Part shown: piece after piece, positions 35,173 to 43,778 of the stretch | How positions within the stretch are numbered: the first letter of the stretch is position 1 | Layout of the letters: each line of letters starts with the position of its first letter | Assembly (NCBI RefSeq): GCF_030125375.1 | Contig: NZ_JASJUU010000001.1 | Span: 186,001 to 250,000, forward strand | Source: Pseudoalteromonas umbrosa | GTDB lineage: Bacteria; Pseudomonadota; Gammaproteobacteria; Enterobacterales; Alteromonadaceae | Length of the DNA stretch: 64,000 nt | Reading direction: 5' to 3' | The notes under the pieces: model-generated | The model's input: the letters and a program-made list of their open reading frames with translations, nothing else | What the model was told of the DNA's origin: nothing | The model's database searches: none | Made by a program: the position numbers and the translations under genes

Positions 35173-37974
35173 ATGTCTGAATTAGCCTTGAAAAAACATG
35201 CTGCTGTATTTTGTATTATCGTGCTATTTTTCAATAGCTTTGCGTTTGCCACCTTGTCCAATGAGCAGCTTGTTAAAAACATTGAAAAAAGCCAAGGCAC
35301 TACTAAAATCGAAGCGATTATCGATTATGTACAAAAAAACTTTCACTACAATACACCTCAAGCACTTGAATATGCCGATGAAGGGCTTCAACTTTTAGAG
35401 CAACACCCAAGCCATGATCAGTCTGCAAGATTATTGAGCCACCTGTCTCGTGCCTATATTTCTTATGGCGATTTGAACAAAGCCAATGAAGTCGCTTTAC
35501 AAGCTCAGCAGTTTGCTCAAAAGAGCACTGTCATGGCAAACGAGCTGCGTGTGCAAATTGTGCTTGCAGATATTGCTATTCGCCAGCGCAAATATGACTT
35601 AGCCAGAGCGCGGTTAATTGATGTGATAGAGCAGGCGAAGCAGGGAGAGTTTGAGAACTACTTAGCAAATGCGCATCGTCTTTCTGGACATTTAGACAGT
35701 AAAACGCGAGATTATGAAGCTGCTCTTGGCAGTTATTTACAAAGTTTGAGTTTATACCGTAAACTGAAAAATCCGACCATGGCGGCATCTATTCATCAAA
35801 GTTTGGCGTCTCTTTACAGGAAAATGAACTTATACGAAAAGGTCTTATTTCATCAAAAGAGAGCGATCCAAATCTCGTTGACACTCGATAACCCTAATCA
35901 ACAAGCCATTTTTTACAGCAACATGGGCACTTATTTTGATGAAGTGGGCAAGTTTGAAAAAGCGATAGAGATGCACCTGAAGTCTTTAGCACTGAAAGAA
36001 GAGCTTGGGTATAAGCTTGGCATGATCCACACCTATAATCGGCTTGGTAGCGTGTATCGGGAAGCGGGTGATTTTAAAAAGTCAGAGCAAATGCTCAAAG
36101 AAGCGGTTGCTTTGAAAAAAGAAATAAATAGACCAGATCCAAATATTTCCACTTACCTAGACTTTGGGCGTCTATACATTGAGACAGGGCAGCTTGAACT
36201 AGCTGAAAGCTATTTAATACAGAGTATTTCGCTCTATCAAGGCTCTCCTTGGGAAGATAGGATTGCAGAGATCCATCAGGCGCTGGCGAAACTGCACTTG
36301 GTCAGACAACAGCCACAAAGTGCAATCGATGCTTATTTACGGGCGATAGAGATTGCGCAGGAACATCAAAGAGAGGCTTTGTTGATGGACTGCCAGCTTG
36401 AAGTCGCAGAGATATTTGAAAAACAAGGCATGCACATGCAAGCCTTGGCGTATACCAAAGACTATTTAACGCTAAAAAATAAATGGGAAGAGAAGAATAA
36501 CCAATATCGAATCAGTGCATTGGCGATTGAGTTTGGTGTCAGAGAAAAAGAGCGAGAAATAGCCAGTTTAGTTCAACAAAATCGCATCAAAGACCTTGAA
36601 ATTGAAAAGCAAGCTGTACAACAAGTGGTTTTTTTAATCGGTATGCTATTTGTGTTTTGCTTTTTGTCTTTTAGTTACTTTTGGCGAACGAAAAATAAGC
36701 AGCTAAGAATCGAGCAAACCGCACTAAAGCAAGTTAGTGCAGTAAAAGAACGATTGAGCCATGCTCTTTGGGGAAGTGGTGATGAGTTGTGGGATTGGGA
36801 TTTGCAATCGGGTGTCATAACCAGAGATAACCAAATGAATAAGCTCTGTTTGCCATGTGAGTACATTGGTTCCGACTTAAACGCCATAAAACCCAGTGTT
36901 CATCCTGATGATTATGAACGTTTACACAGTAAATTTAATTCTCACCTTGAAGGAGAAAGTGATTTTTATGAAGTTAACTATCGCGTCATGACAAAAAGTG
37001 GCAGGTGGTTGTGGGTTTCAGACAGAGGCAAGGTTACCTCCCGGGCAAAAGACGGCACTGTACTCAGAGTCAGTGGCACGATCAAAGACATTTCCGAAAT
37101 TAAAGCATCTGAGCTGGCGTTGGCTGAGTTGAATGCTACGCTCGAGAAACGGGTAGAAGAGCGGACTTTAAGCTTAAAGCAATCAAGAGATGAATTGGCA
37201 GAGATACTCGAAGAGCTGACATCAACACAAGCCAACCTAGTTGAAGCACAAAAAATGGCGTCTTTAGGGCGTTTAGTTGCAGGGGTCTCTCATGAGCTAA
37301 ATACCCCGCTTGGCACGACAGTTACTGCCAGTTCTATATTACTTAAAGAGCTGTATGAATTTAAGTCTAAGCTAGAAAACAGTAAGTTAACACTCAGTGA
37401 TACAAAATCTTTTATTGATGTATCTTTATCGAGTATTGAGTTGATAGACAGTAATACCGAGCGAGCTGCTCAACTCATTAAGCGCTTTAAACAAGCATCA
37501 GCTCACGAATATGTTAGTAGTGAGAGCCAGATTGATCTTAAAGCCTGTATTGAAGGGTTTATTGGGTTTCATGGTAAGGACAGTGATGTCATTGTTGAGA
37601 TAGATTGTCCAGATAACTGCATGGTGCAATGTGACTCTCAAGCGCTCGGTAAAATTTTTGAGGACTTGTATCTCAATTCACTGCTTCATGGATTTGAAGG
37701 AAAAGCGGGACACATATCAATAGATGTCACCACTGAGCAAGAGCAAGTGATCTTACGCTTTACTGATAATGGAAGAGGGGTTGAGCGGCAAGCGATAGCG
37801 CATATGTTTGAGCCGTTTTATACTACGGCACGACATCAGGGGAAGGTAGGATTGGGGCTATACATGGTTTTTAACTTGGTCACTTATGTTTTGCGAGGCA
37901 GCATTCGATATTGCCCACATGACAAAAAGGGGGCTAGTTTCGAAATAGTGTTTTCAACAGGCGGTTCACATTAA
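35173..37974 (+). CDS. TPR-PAS hybrid sensor histidine kinase
   Basis: A membrane sensor kinase of about 933 residues. The open frame begins at a TTG at 35143, but the ATG at 35173 starts a normal signal peptide (SELALKKHAAVFCIIVLFF). A periplasmic region of tetratricopeptide repeats spans about residues 40-440. A coiled coil and a membrane helix (VVFLIGMLFVFCFLSFSYFW) follow, then a PAS/PAC domain (LWDWDLQSGVITRDN to SGTIKDISE) and a second coiled coil. The dimerisation/phosphoacceptor region has the histidine in LVAGVSHELNTPLG (codon at 37291). The ATPase domain carries the N box LYLNSLLHG, the G1 box TDNGRGV and G2 GKVGLGLYMV. No receiver domain or response-regulator gene lies beside it, so its partner is encoded elsewhere. 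Confidence 0.88.
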   Translation: MSELALKKHAAVFCIIVLFFNSFAFATLSNEQLVKNIEKSQGTTKIEAIIDYVQKNFHYNTPQALEYADEGLQLLEQHPSHDQSARLLSHLSRAYISYGDLNKANEVALQAQQFAQKSTVMANELRVQIVLADIAIRQRKYDLARARLIDVIEQAKQGEFENYLANAHRLSGHLDSKTRDYEAALGSYLQSLSLYRKLKNPTMAASIHQSLASLYRKMNLYEKVLFHQKRAIQISLTLDNPNQQAIFYSNMGTYFDEVGKFEKAIEMHLKSLALKEELGYKLGMIHTYNRLGSVYREAGDFKKSEQMLKEAVALKKEINRPDPNISTYLDFGRLYIETGQLELAESYLIQSISLYQGSPWEDRIAEIHQALAKLHLVRQQPQSAIDAYLRAIEIAQEHQREALLMDCQLEVAEIFEKQGMHMQALAYTKDYLTLKNKWEEKNNQYRISALAIEFGVREKEREIASLVQQNRIKDLEIEKQAVQQVVFLIGMLFVFCFLSFSYFWRTKNKQLRIEQTALKQVSAVKERLSHALWGSGDELWDWDLQSGVITRDNQMNKLCLPCEYIGSDLNAIKPSVHPDDYERLHSKFNSHLEGESDFYEVNYRVMTKSGRWLWVSDRGKVTSRAKDGTVLRVSGTIKDISEIKASELALAELNATLEKRVEERTLSLKQSRDELAEILEELTSTQANLVEAQKMASLGRLVAGVSHELNTPLGTTVTASSILLKELYEFKSKLENSKLTLSDTKSFIDVSLSSIELIDSNTERAAQLIKRFKQASAHEYVSSESQIDLKACIEGFIGFHGKDSDVIVEIDCPDNCMVQCDSQALGKIFEDLYLNSLLHGFEGKAGHISIDVTTEQEQVILRFTDNGRGVERQAIAHMFEPFYTTARHQGKVGLGLYMVFNLVTYVLRGSIRYCPHDKKGASFEIVFSTGGSH

Positions 37975-38371
37975 TGGCGTTCTATGAAGGGTATAAAACG
38001 TATAATTAATTTTGTATTATGGTTAGCAAAAAGCCATACCCAACTTTTTACTTTTTGCAGAATAAGTGGAACCACTTTCTGGGCAGTTTAGGTGCTATTA
38101 TAACCTTATCTATTAGCTTTTTATTGCTTTTTGGATTCTAAATAATAGTTGATAGCCTTAGTAATTAGTACTAATGGGCTAGTAAAGTGTAACTTTTATA
38201 AAAGTATGAATATGATTATTTTTATTTTGGAGTACTTTAAGTGGTTTTTACTGGTCGATTTATGTTTTTATAGCTGATTTTAAGGGGGTTAAATTTGATC
38301 TACGCCTAAGGTTTTGAAAGGCGATATTGATTTGATTTAAACCCCTTGTTTTTATATGGTTTTATGCGTAT
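37975..38371. other. Intergenic region with a long hairpin
   Basis: It contains the terminator-like structure at 38282-38354 and a repeat pair GCAAAAAG/CTTTTTGC near 38026-38059. No gene seen. Confidence 0.45.
38282..38354 (+). terminator. Long terminator-like hairpin
   Basis: AAGGGGGTTAAAT pairs with ATTTAAACCCCTT (one mismatch) across an internal GCC/GGC helix, and GTTTTTAT follows. It lies 300 bp after the kinase stop and points rightwards, so it either ends a long 3' untranslated region or a separate small RNA. Confidence 0.4.
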
Positions 38372-38515
38372 TTATTTTGCTTTAGGCGGCTCGTTACAAG
38401 AAAGGCACTGAGAAACGCTTCCAAATACAATTTCTGTTTGAGCAGTTGTATGAGGGCCACTAGATTTAGAGCCTCCAATGACCTTTAAAATGGTTTTTTT
38501 ATTAAGTTTTATCAT
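38372..38515 (-). CDS. GG-leader peptide precursor (putative natural product or bacteriocin-like)
   Basis: A 47-residue peptide. It begins MIKLNKKTILKVIGG, a basic leader ending in a Gly-Gly site at residues 14-15. The tail is SKSSGPHTTAQTEIVFGSVS followed by QCLSCNEPPKAK, with two cysteines four positions apart. Leaders ending in GG are typical of peptides cleaved and exported by C39-peptidase ABC transporters, and of several modified-peptide families. The start is supported by AAGGAAT about ten bases upstream. It shares the K-L-N-K-K opening with the peptide at 59244-59399 and the decayed gene at 31111-31278. It lies 130 bp after the first DUF4386 gene, on the same strand. No processing or modifying enzyme is adjacent. 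Confidence 0.6.
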   Translation of the reverse strand: MIKLNKKTILKVIGGSKSSGPHTTAQTEIVFGSVSQCLSCNEPPKAK

Positions 38516-38647
38516 TATTATTATTCCTTGAATTTATTTTTGCATGATTATAAAAGCATATGTTTTTAATTTGTTCAATTGTTTTTTTTGAAATAATGTT
38601 TCCTGCTACTGATGTTGTGGGTAATATTATTACCACTACTATATTTT

Positions 38648-39325
38648 TTACTGTTTCACCTTAGGTTTTGCGCTTAAATCAAAGCCTTTGAAAATCATCC
38701 ATAGTGGTAAGAGCAATTCGTATATGCCACCAGGGATATACATCCACGCACCTGAGAAATCTAGACCAAAGTAATCAAAAGCGACTTTTAATAGGAGTAC
38801 TGCGTAACCAATCATGCCAAGTACTGAGATGGCTCTTGGAATTAGACGGTATTGGTATAAAGTGATGTTCAGTAAAAAGCCACATAAGCCCAAAGAAAAC
38901 ATGCCCATTAAAAAGCCAAACCAACGCTCAGATTTTAGCGCACTGCCCATCATATAAAGGTATTCACTTGATACATCTGGGTTTTCAATGACTTGTTTAC
39001 CCATGGCAATCAATGTCATCAGCGTCACTGCACCGGTGATCAAGGTTGCGCCTTCAATCAAACGACCACTCACATATCCAATGGCAATGCGTTCACTGTA
39101 TTGTCTGATAGTCGGGTAAATTAGAATTGACATGCCAATCACCGCAGCGCAGTTAATAAATTCTAATAATGCCGCAAACGCTAGGGATGATCTGTTAAGT
39201 GCTGCCTGCTCCAAAAAGTCTGGTTTAGTAAGTAGCTCATAAATGATGGAATCGGCATACATAAATGAGCTGGTTGAGATCAAGATGAGTAATCCGGCAA
39301 TGCGTGTAGCAAGTAAAGTAGACAT
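38648..39325 (-). CDS. DUF4386 family membrane protein, copy 1
   Basis: A 225-residue inner-membrane protein with about six hydrophobic segments (RIAGLLILISTSSFMYA near the start, then AAVIGMSILIYPT, ATLITGAVTLMTLIAMG, GFLMGMFSLGLCGFLLNI, AISVLGMIGYAVLLL and a last helix). The pattern fits DUF4386, a family of unknown function often found beside transcriptional regulators. It is identical in amino-acid sequence to copy 2 (40108-40785) except for the last residues (KVKQ here, KAQS there). It lies on a gap-free 824-bp repeat that includes the upstream region. Confidence 0.8.
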   Translation of the reverse strand: MSTLLATRIAGLLILISTSSFMYADSIIYELLTKPDFLEQAALNRSSLAFAALLEFINCAAVIGMSILIYPTIRQYSERIAIGYVSGRLIEGATLITGAVTLMTLIAMGKQVIENPDVSSEYLYMMGSALKSERWFGFLMGMFSLGLCGFLLNITLYQYRLIPRAISVLGMIGYAVLLLKVAFDYFGLDFSGAWMYIPGGIYELLLPLWMIFKGFDLSAKPKVKQ

Positions 39326-39487
39326 AAATAAAACCCTTTTATTTGTTTGCTTGCCGACATGCTTTATTTAAGTGTGCATGTAGACAGTGCGTTTTTAAGA
39401 TGAGTCTATTGTTGTCGTAAACTGTGTTCAGTTCGTCCTAATGGGCCCGTTCGGTCTTTTTATTCGTATATTTTTTAGTGAGTTATA
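38664..39487. repeat. 824-bp direct repeat, copy 1
   Basis: The segment 38664-39487 matches 40124-40947 at a constant offset of 1,460 bases with no gaps, covering almost the whole DUF4386 gene, its promoter region and the 3' tip of an AraC-type gene. I counted roughly 27 substitutions within the coding part, all silent. Confidence 0.9.
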
Positions 39488-39650
39488 AAAGGTGCTTGTT
39501 TACTCTCGATGAAAGGAAGATAAACCCGTTGTTATTGCTCAGTGTGCAGAGCACTGTCACTTTTAATTAAACTCCGGGTTATACCAATGAATGGCTTACA
39601 CGAATTTATTATGGTCGGTGGCGATTTGGGAAAAAAGTAATTCGATATCT
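39478..39650 (-). pseudogene. Decayed twin of the AraC-type regulator gene (3' part)
   Basis: Beyond the repeat boundary, copy 1's upstream sequence still resembles the end of the intact AraC-type gene at 40935. GTGAGTTA is kept, then diverged but alignable stretches follow. For example, TTTAATTAAACTC and GAATGGCTTACACG here correspond to TTGAATTAAACCC and GAATGGTTGATACG near 41020-41055. The frame contains stops. This suggests that a regulator-DUF4386 pair was duplicated and the regulator copy decayed. How far left the remnant extends toward 40107 is unclear. Confidence 0.5.
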
Positions 39651-40062
39651 GTGAGCGAGGTTTTCATCGTGATGCTTGAGTTTTTATCATCAAGCTGTAG
39701 GAAGTTGGTTTGCCTTTATCTGATTGAGCTCCTTCAATTGAATCTATTTAATTGTATTACGTATAAGTCTATGTTTATTTGTTATCGTATTGATGCCAGT
39801 CTTGCTAGAGTGATAGGTTCAGCCTGCCTTGTGATAAAAACGATAATCGGCATAAGGCACACATTAAAGAATATCGGTTTCTTTAATCATGACCTCCTTC
39901 ATTTGGGCAACGCCTGAACGTAAGTCAGATTGGGTTCATCAGTTCAGTCATGTGAGTATTTTATTAAAGCGCGAATGTGGCCTGAGTTATTTTAACTCAG
40001 CATTTTGTGCACTAAGGGAAGTGTGTCGGGGCAGAGGGTTATAATGGGTGCGCTTAAGAACA
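39651..40062. other. Intergenic region between the two DUF4386 copies
   Basis: It probably includes more of the decayed AraC-type twin, but I cannot align it reliably. A perfect inverted repeat CTGAGTTA/TAACTCAG lies at 39982-40000. Confidence 0.4.
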
Positions 40063-40090
40063 GAAAAAGGAAGCCGTATTTAGCTTCCTT
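40063..40090 (-). terminator. Terminator of DUF4386 copy 2
   Basis: The 8-bp stem AAGGAAGC/GCTTCCTT; reading leftwards it is followed by TTTTTCTG. It lies 18 bp after the stop codon of copy 2. No equivalent exists after copy 1. Confidence 0.75.
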
Positions 40091-40107
40091 GGTGGGTTTT
40101 ATATTTA

Positions 40108-40785
40108 TTAAGATTGTGCTTTTGGTTTTGCGCTTAAATCAAAGCCTTTGAAAATCATCCATAGTGGCAAGAGCAATTCGTATATGCCACCAGGGATATA
40201 CATCCACGCACCTGAGAAATCTAGACCAAAGTAATCAAAAGCGACTTTTAATAGGAGTACTGCGTAACCAATCATGCCAAGTACTGAGATGGCTCTTGGA
40301 ATTAGACGGTATTGGTATAAAGTGATGTTCAGTAAAAAGCCACATAAGCCTAGAGAAAACATGCCCATTAAAAAACCAAACCAACGCTCAGATTTTAGTG
40401 CGCTGCCCATCATATAAAGGTATTCACTTGATACATCTGGGTTTTCAATGACTTGTTTACCCATGGCAATCAATGTCATTAGCGTCACTGCACCGGTGAT
40501 CAAGGTTGCGCCTTCAATCAAACGACCACTCACGTACCCAATGGCAATGCGTTCACTGTATTGTCTGATAGTCGGATAAATTAGAATGGACATGCCAATG
40601 ACCGCAGCACAATTAATAAACTCCAATAATGCGGCAAACGCCAGAGATGATCTGTTAAGCGCCGCTTGCTCTAAAAAGTCTGGCTTAGTGAGTAGCTCAT
40701 AAATGATGGAATCGGCATACATAAATGAGCTGGTTGAGATCAGGATAAGTAATCCGGCAATGCGTGTAGCAAGTAAAGTAGACAT
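40108..40785 (-). CDS. DUF4386 family membrane protein, copy 2
   Basis: This is the second copy of the 225-residue membrane protein described at 38648-39325. The proteins are the same until the last four residues. It lies 150 bp downstream of the intact AraC-type regulator gene on the same strand, so the regulator and this gene may form a transcription unit, or the regulator may control it. The shared non-coding region upstream (40786-40934) contains AATGGGCCCGTTCGGTC with the palindrome GGGCCC, also kept in copy 1 (39441-39446), which may be a regulator site. Confidence 0.8.
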   Translation of the reverse strand: MSTLLATRIAGLLILISTSSFMYADSIIYELLTKPDFLEQAALNRSSLAFAALLEFINCAAVIGMSILIYPTIRQYSERIAIGYVSGRLIEGATLITGAVTLMTLIAMGKQVIENPDVSSEYLYMMGSALKSERWFGFLMGMFSLGLCGFLLNITLYQYRLIPRAISVLGMIGYAVLLLKVAFDYFGLDFSGAWMYIPGGIYELLLPLWMIFKGFDLSAKPKAQS

Positions 40786-40947
40786 AAATAAAACCCTTTT
40801 ATTTGTTTGCTTGCCGACATGCCTTATTTAAGTGTGCATGTCGACAGTGCACTTTTAAGATGGGTCTATTGTTGTCGTAAATTGTGTTCAGATCGTCCTA
40901 ATGGGCCCGTTCGGTCTTTTTATTCGTATATTTTTTAGTGAGTTACT
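40124..40947. repeat. 824-bp direct repeat, copy 2
   Basis: Partner of 38664-39487. The right end lies 13 bases inside the AraC-type coding region, where copy 1 begins to diverge sharply. Confidence 0.9.
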
Positions 40948-42068
40948 AACGCGGCTTGCTTCCTATATAATGATGGGGTTAATCCTGTTGCTTTTTTAAA
41001 CGCCGTGTTAAACGTTGACTTTGAATTAAACCCAACCTCATATTGAATGGTTGATACGCGTTTATCGGTTTCTTGTAAGAGTTTTTCAGCGGCAGCAATC
41101 CGGTATCCGTTAACAAATTGGAAAAAGTTTGTTTTTAGTTGCTGCGATAAGGTCTCAGAAATATGGTTCTCACTGACACTGATGGCCTTTGAAAGTTTGT
41201 TTAAAGACAGCTCTTCATCCATAAATATCTGTTCTTGGGTCATAATATATTTCAAATTATCTGATATCGCATCCATTTTTGCTTGGCTTAATGTTGCCGT
41301 TCTCGATTGTATTGAAATAGGCTGCCCTTTATCCTCTTTGGTTAAGATGGGCTGATTAAGTGCCAACTGAGCGAATGCTAGTAAAACGGCAGCTTCAAAA
41401 AATGGTAAAAGTTTCAACCATGGCAGTTTCCAACCAGTTAACGTTGGCACGTAAGATAGCGAGTAGCAAAGCCAAACAATGCCCCATAACACGAGCATGA
41501 TCCTAAACCAGTCTAGAGATCTTGATTGTATTTCTGCAAAGCGTTCCAATAATTGCTGACGGTGTCTGGCATGAACTTGCAGTGACTTGATGAAATAAAA
41601 GGCATTAAACACCATAAATACCACCATATTGGCAATACAGGTGTATAAGGCGACTTTAAAGTGCTCAGGGTTACGTGTTGCGGGATCTGCTAAAGCAAGT
41701 TTTTCGGCTGATGTGAAACCAATAGCAAATGGCAACATCACAAGAATAGCCACAACAGGCCCTATCATTGCAAATGCGTAGCTTTTCTTAGAAATCGCAA
41801 GTGTTGGTGACATAGTGGCGCATGCATAAAAAAATAACGCTGGACCAAGGAGGATACGCACGGGCATTTGCATGCCTACTAATGCAGGAAAGTACTGATA
41901 TGCCCCCGTATAAATGACGAGCTCTCCGCTAACATGTATAAGTAGCAAGAATAATAGCGCGATGAGATATGTTGTTTGTGGTTGCTTAGGTTTGTGCATT
42001 GCTTGCACAAGTGCAAGTAAGATCACACCCCACATACCGGAATAGATGACGGTGTCTAAAACATCCAT
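40935..42068 (-). CDS. Membrane-bound AraC-family transcription regulator
   Basis: A 377-residue protein. The first 230 residues hold about seven hydrophobic helices (for example YLIALLFLLLIHVSGELVIY and MIGPVVAILVMLPFAIGF). The C-terminal 100 residues are an AraC-type DNA-binding domain with two helix-turn-helix units (LSLNKLSKAISVSENHISET, then VSTIQYEVGFNSKSTFNTAF and KKATGLTPSLYRKQ). Such seven-helix AraC regulators are common in Alteromonadales and are presumed to sense a membrane or periplasmic signal. It precedes DUF4386 copy 2 and is probably its regulator. A decayed twin seems to lie before copy 1. Confidence 0.85.
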   Translation of the reverse strand: MDVLDTVIYSGMWGVILLALVQAMHKPKQPQTTYLIALLFLLLIHVSGELVIYTGAYQYFPALVGMQMPVRILLGPALFFYACATMSPTLAISKKSYAFAMIGPVVAILVMLPFAIGFTSAEKLALADPATRNPEHFKVALYTCIANMVVFMVFNAFYFIKSLQVHARHRQQLLERFAEIQSRSLDWFRIMLVLWGIVWLCYSLSYVPTLTGWKLPWLKLLPFFEAAVLLAFAQLALNQPILTKEDKGQPISIQSRTATLSQAKMDAISDNLKYIMTQEQIFMDEELSLNKLSKAISVSENHISETLSQQLKTNFFQFVNGYRIAAAEKLLQETDKRVSTIQYEVGFNSKSTFNTAFKKATGLTPSLYRKQAALVTH

Positions 42069-42341
42069 AATTTCCCTAATACTAGATATAGTAGATAAAA
42101 CTCGCTGTATATTAAGTAGATGTAATGCTTGTGTAAAGTTTTGAAGGAAGTTCTTTAGACTTTAATTAATAAATTTATGACTCTAAGATTCTGATTTAAA
42201 TAGATATATTTATTATGCGATTGCTTCTAATGTATCCTTCAATTTGGGTTTAATAAATTGGTTGGCAAAGCACACCAACCATGATTCAAACTCACGACTT
42301 ACTGAGTCTACTCTTAATTATTTGTTGTATTGGTTTCAATC

Positions 42342-43511
42342 CTAGTTGTGCTGTTTTTTCATTATGCCAAATAACTTACTTTGTATTGCTCGGTAGGTGG
42401 GCATGGTAGTTGCGATTTTTATACCATCTTGGTTAGGGACTAGCTTGGACGTGTTGTAGACAAAAAGATGCCCTGTTTTAGCCTCTGGGTTTATGAACAT
42501 TGAACTGTAAAAGTTCTTTTGACTGCCGGTGTGGCCAATATATGTTTGTTTATAAATCTGCCGGTTAAAAAACGTGAGGCCGATATGTTGATGTTTGCCT
42601 GTTCCAGTCGTGAGGCGAGGTGCCCACATTTCTAATAAACTCGTGCGTTTGAGTACATCATCGTATATTGGCTTCTTGTCGTCGCCAATCAAAAATAGAA
42701 CATACTTGGTCATATCGGTTATTGATGCATTAATCCCGCCATTTGCGCTTGTGATGCCAGTGTTAAACTCAGGACCGCCCGACATAAATTTGCCGTTTAC
42801 AAATGCATAGTTGTTGGATCGGTATTTGCTCAAATGAAATGGCGTTGAGTTAAAGTAAGCCGTGTGCATTTCTAACGGCTTAAAAATATTTTTATCAATA
42901 TAGCTTTCAATACTATCGCCTGTTATTCGCTTTATGATTTCACCCAAGAAGTTGATGCCAAGATTGGAATAACTGTATTGGGTGCCAGGGTTAAACTTAA
43001 TTTCGGAGTAGGGGAACATCGCGACAAGCTGCGAAAATTCTGCAGGTTCATGTGGTTGCCAAGATTGTGTTTTGAATGGAAAGCTGGACATGCGAAAACC
43101 AGCGCTATGGGTTAGTAGGTGCTCAATCGTAATATCACCGGTATTTTGATAGGGATTATGAAATTGTGTGATTTCTGGTAAGTATTGAATGATTGGATCT
43201 GATAACTTTAATTTTTGTTGGTCCCGCAGTTGCATAATGGCTATGCCTGTGAATGTTTTTGTAATTGATGCCCAGTGGTATAACGTTTTATCCGTGATGG
43301 GGTAGCCTTTGTCTATATCCGCCATACCGAAGTGAATGGACTTTGAATCTCCTTGGTTGCTAATAAAAACAGCACTTCCACCAACTATCCCAAGCTTCGA
43401 TAATGAAGATTGAAAGTAATCACTTGCTTGTGGCCATGACTCTGCGCTTGCGATATTAAACTGAAAGCAGGTAATAAGAAAAATGAGTGAATTTAAAACG
43501 TATTTATTCAC
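42342..43511 (-). CDS. Secreted serine hydrolase, beta-lactamase/class C fold
   Basis: An exported beta-lactamase-family serine hydrolase of about 389 residues. The open frame extends to a TTG at 43553, but the GTG at 43511 has AAAGG seven bases upstream and starts a proper signal peptide (NKYVLNSLIFLITCFQFNIA). The active-site motif is S-I-T-K in HWASITKTFTGIAIM. Y-S-N occurs in QYSYSNLGINFLGE and the third motif is GHTGSQKN. LLTHSAGF and the late TGHLFVYNTSKL fit the family. Likely an esterase or peptidase on cell-wall or small substrates; the substrate is unknown. It is less than 30% similar by eye to the enzyme at 24891-26330. Confidence 0.83.
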   Translation of the reverse strand: MNKYVLNSLIFLITCFQFNIASAESWPQASDYFQSSLSKLGIVGGSAVFISNQGDSKSIHFGMADIDKGYPITDKTLYHWASITKTFTGIAIMQLRDQQKLKLSDPIIQYLPEITQFHNPYQNTGDITIEHLLTHSAGFRMSSFPFKTQSWQPHEPAEFSQLVAMFPYSEIKFNPGTQYSYSNLGINFLGEIIKRITGDSIESYIDKNIFKPLEMHTAYFNSTPFHLSKYRSNNYAFVNGKFMSGGPEFNTGITSANGGINASITDMTKYVLFLIGDDKKPIYDDVLKRTSLLEMWAPRLTTGTGKHQHIGLTFFNRQIYKQTYIGHTGSQKNFYSSMFINPEAKTGHLFVYNTSKLVPNQDGIKIATTMPTYRAIQSKLFGIMKKQHN

Positions 43512-43778
43512 TGGAAGACCTTTATTGTTTTTATTTTTTATCCAGTGTAACAAGTTTTATGAGCGGGTACGATTTTTTAAAACAACCCACTAATTATATA
43601 TGTGCAACGTCACCTACGAAATTCAACTTAATTTACAGCGATTTGGCGCATTTATATCTACTATTATGTAGGGTGTGTTATTTACTTTTAAAGTGATGTA
43701 GACGACAGTAAGCCCACACTGATCTTGAGTAAGATAACAAGGGTATAAATACACAGAGCTAAATACTAAGGAGTGCGA

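Noticed and set aside
39591..39917. A 108-codon open frame on the + strand between the two DUF4386 copies
   Set aside because: It lies over the decayed AraC-type twin, has no ribosome binding site or recognisable domain, and the sequence aligns in part with the antisense strand of the intact regulator.
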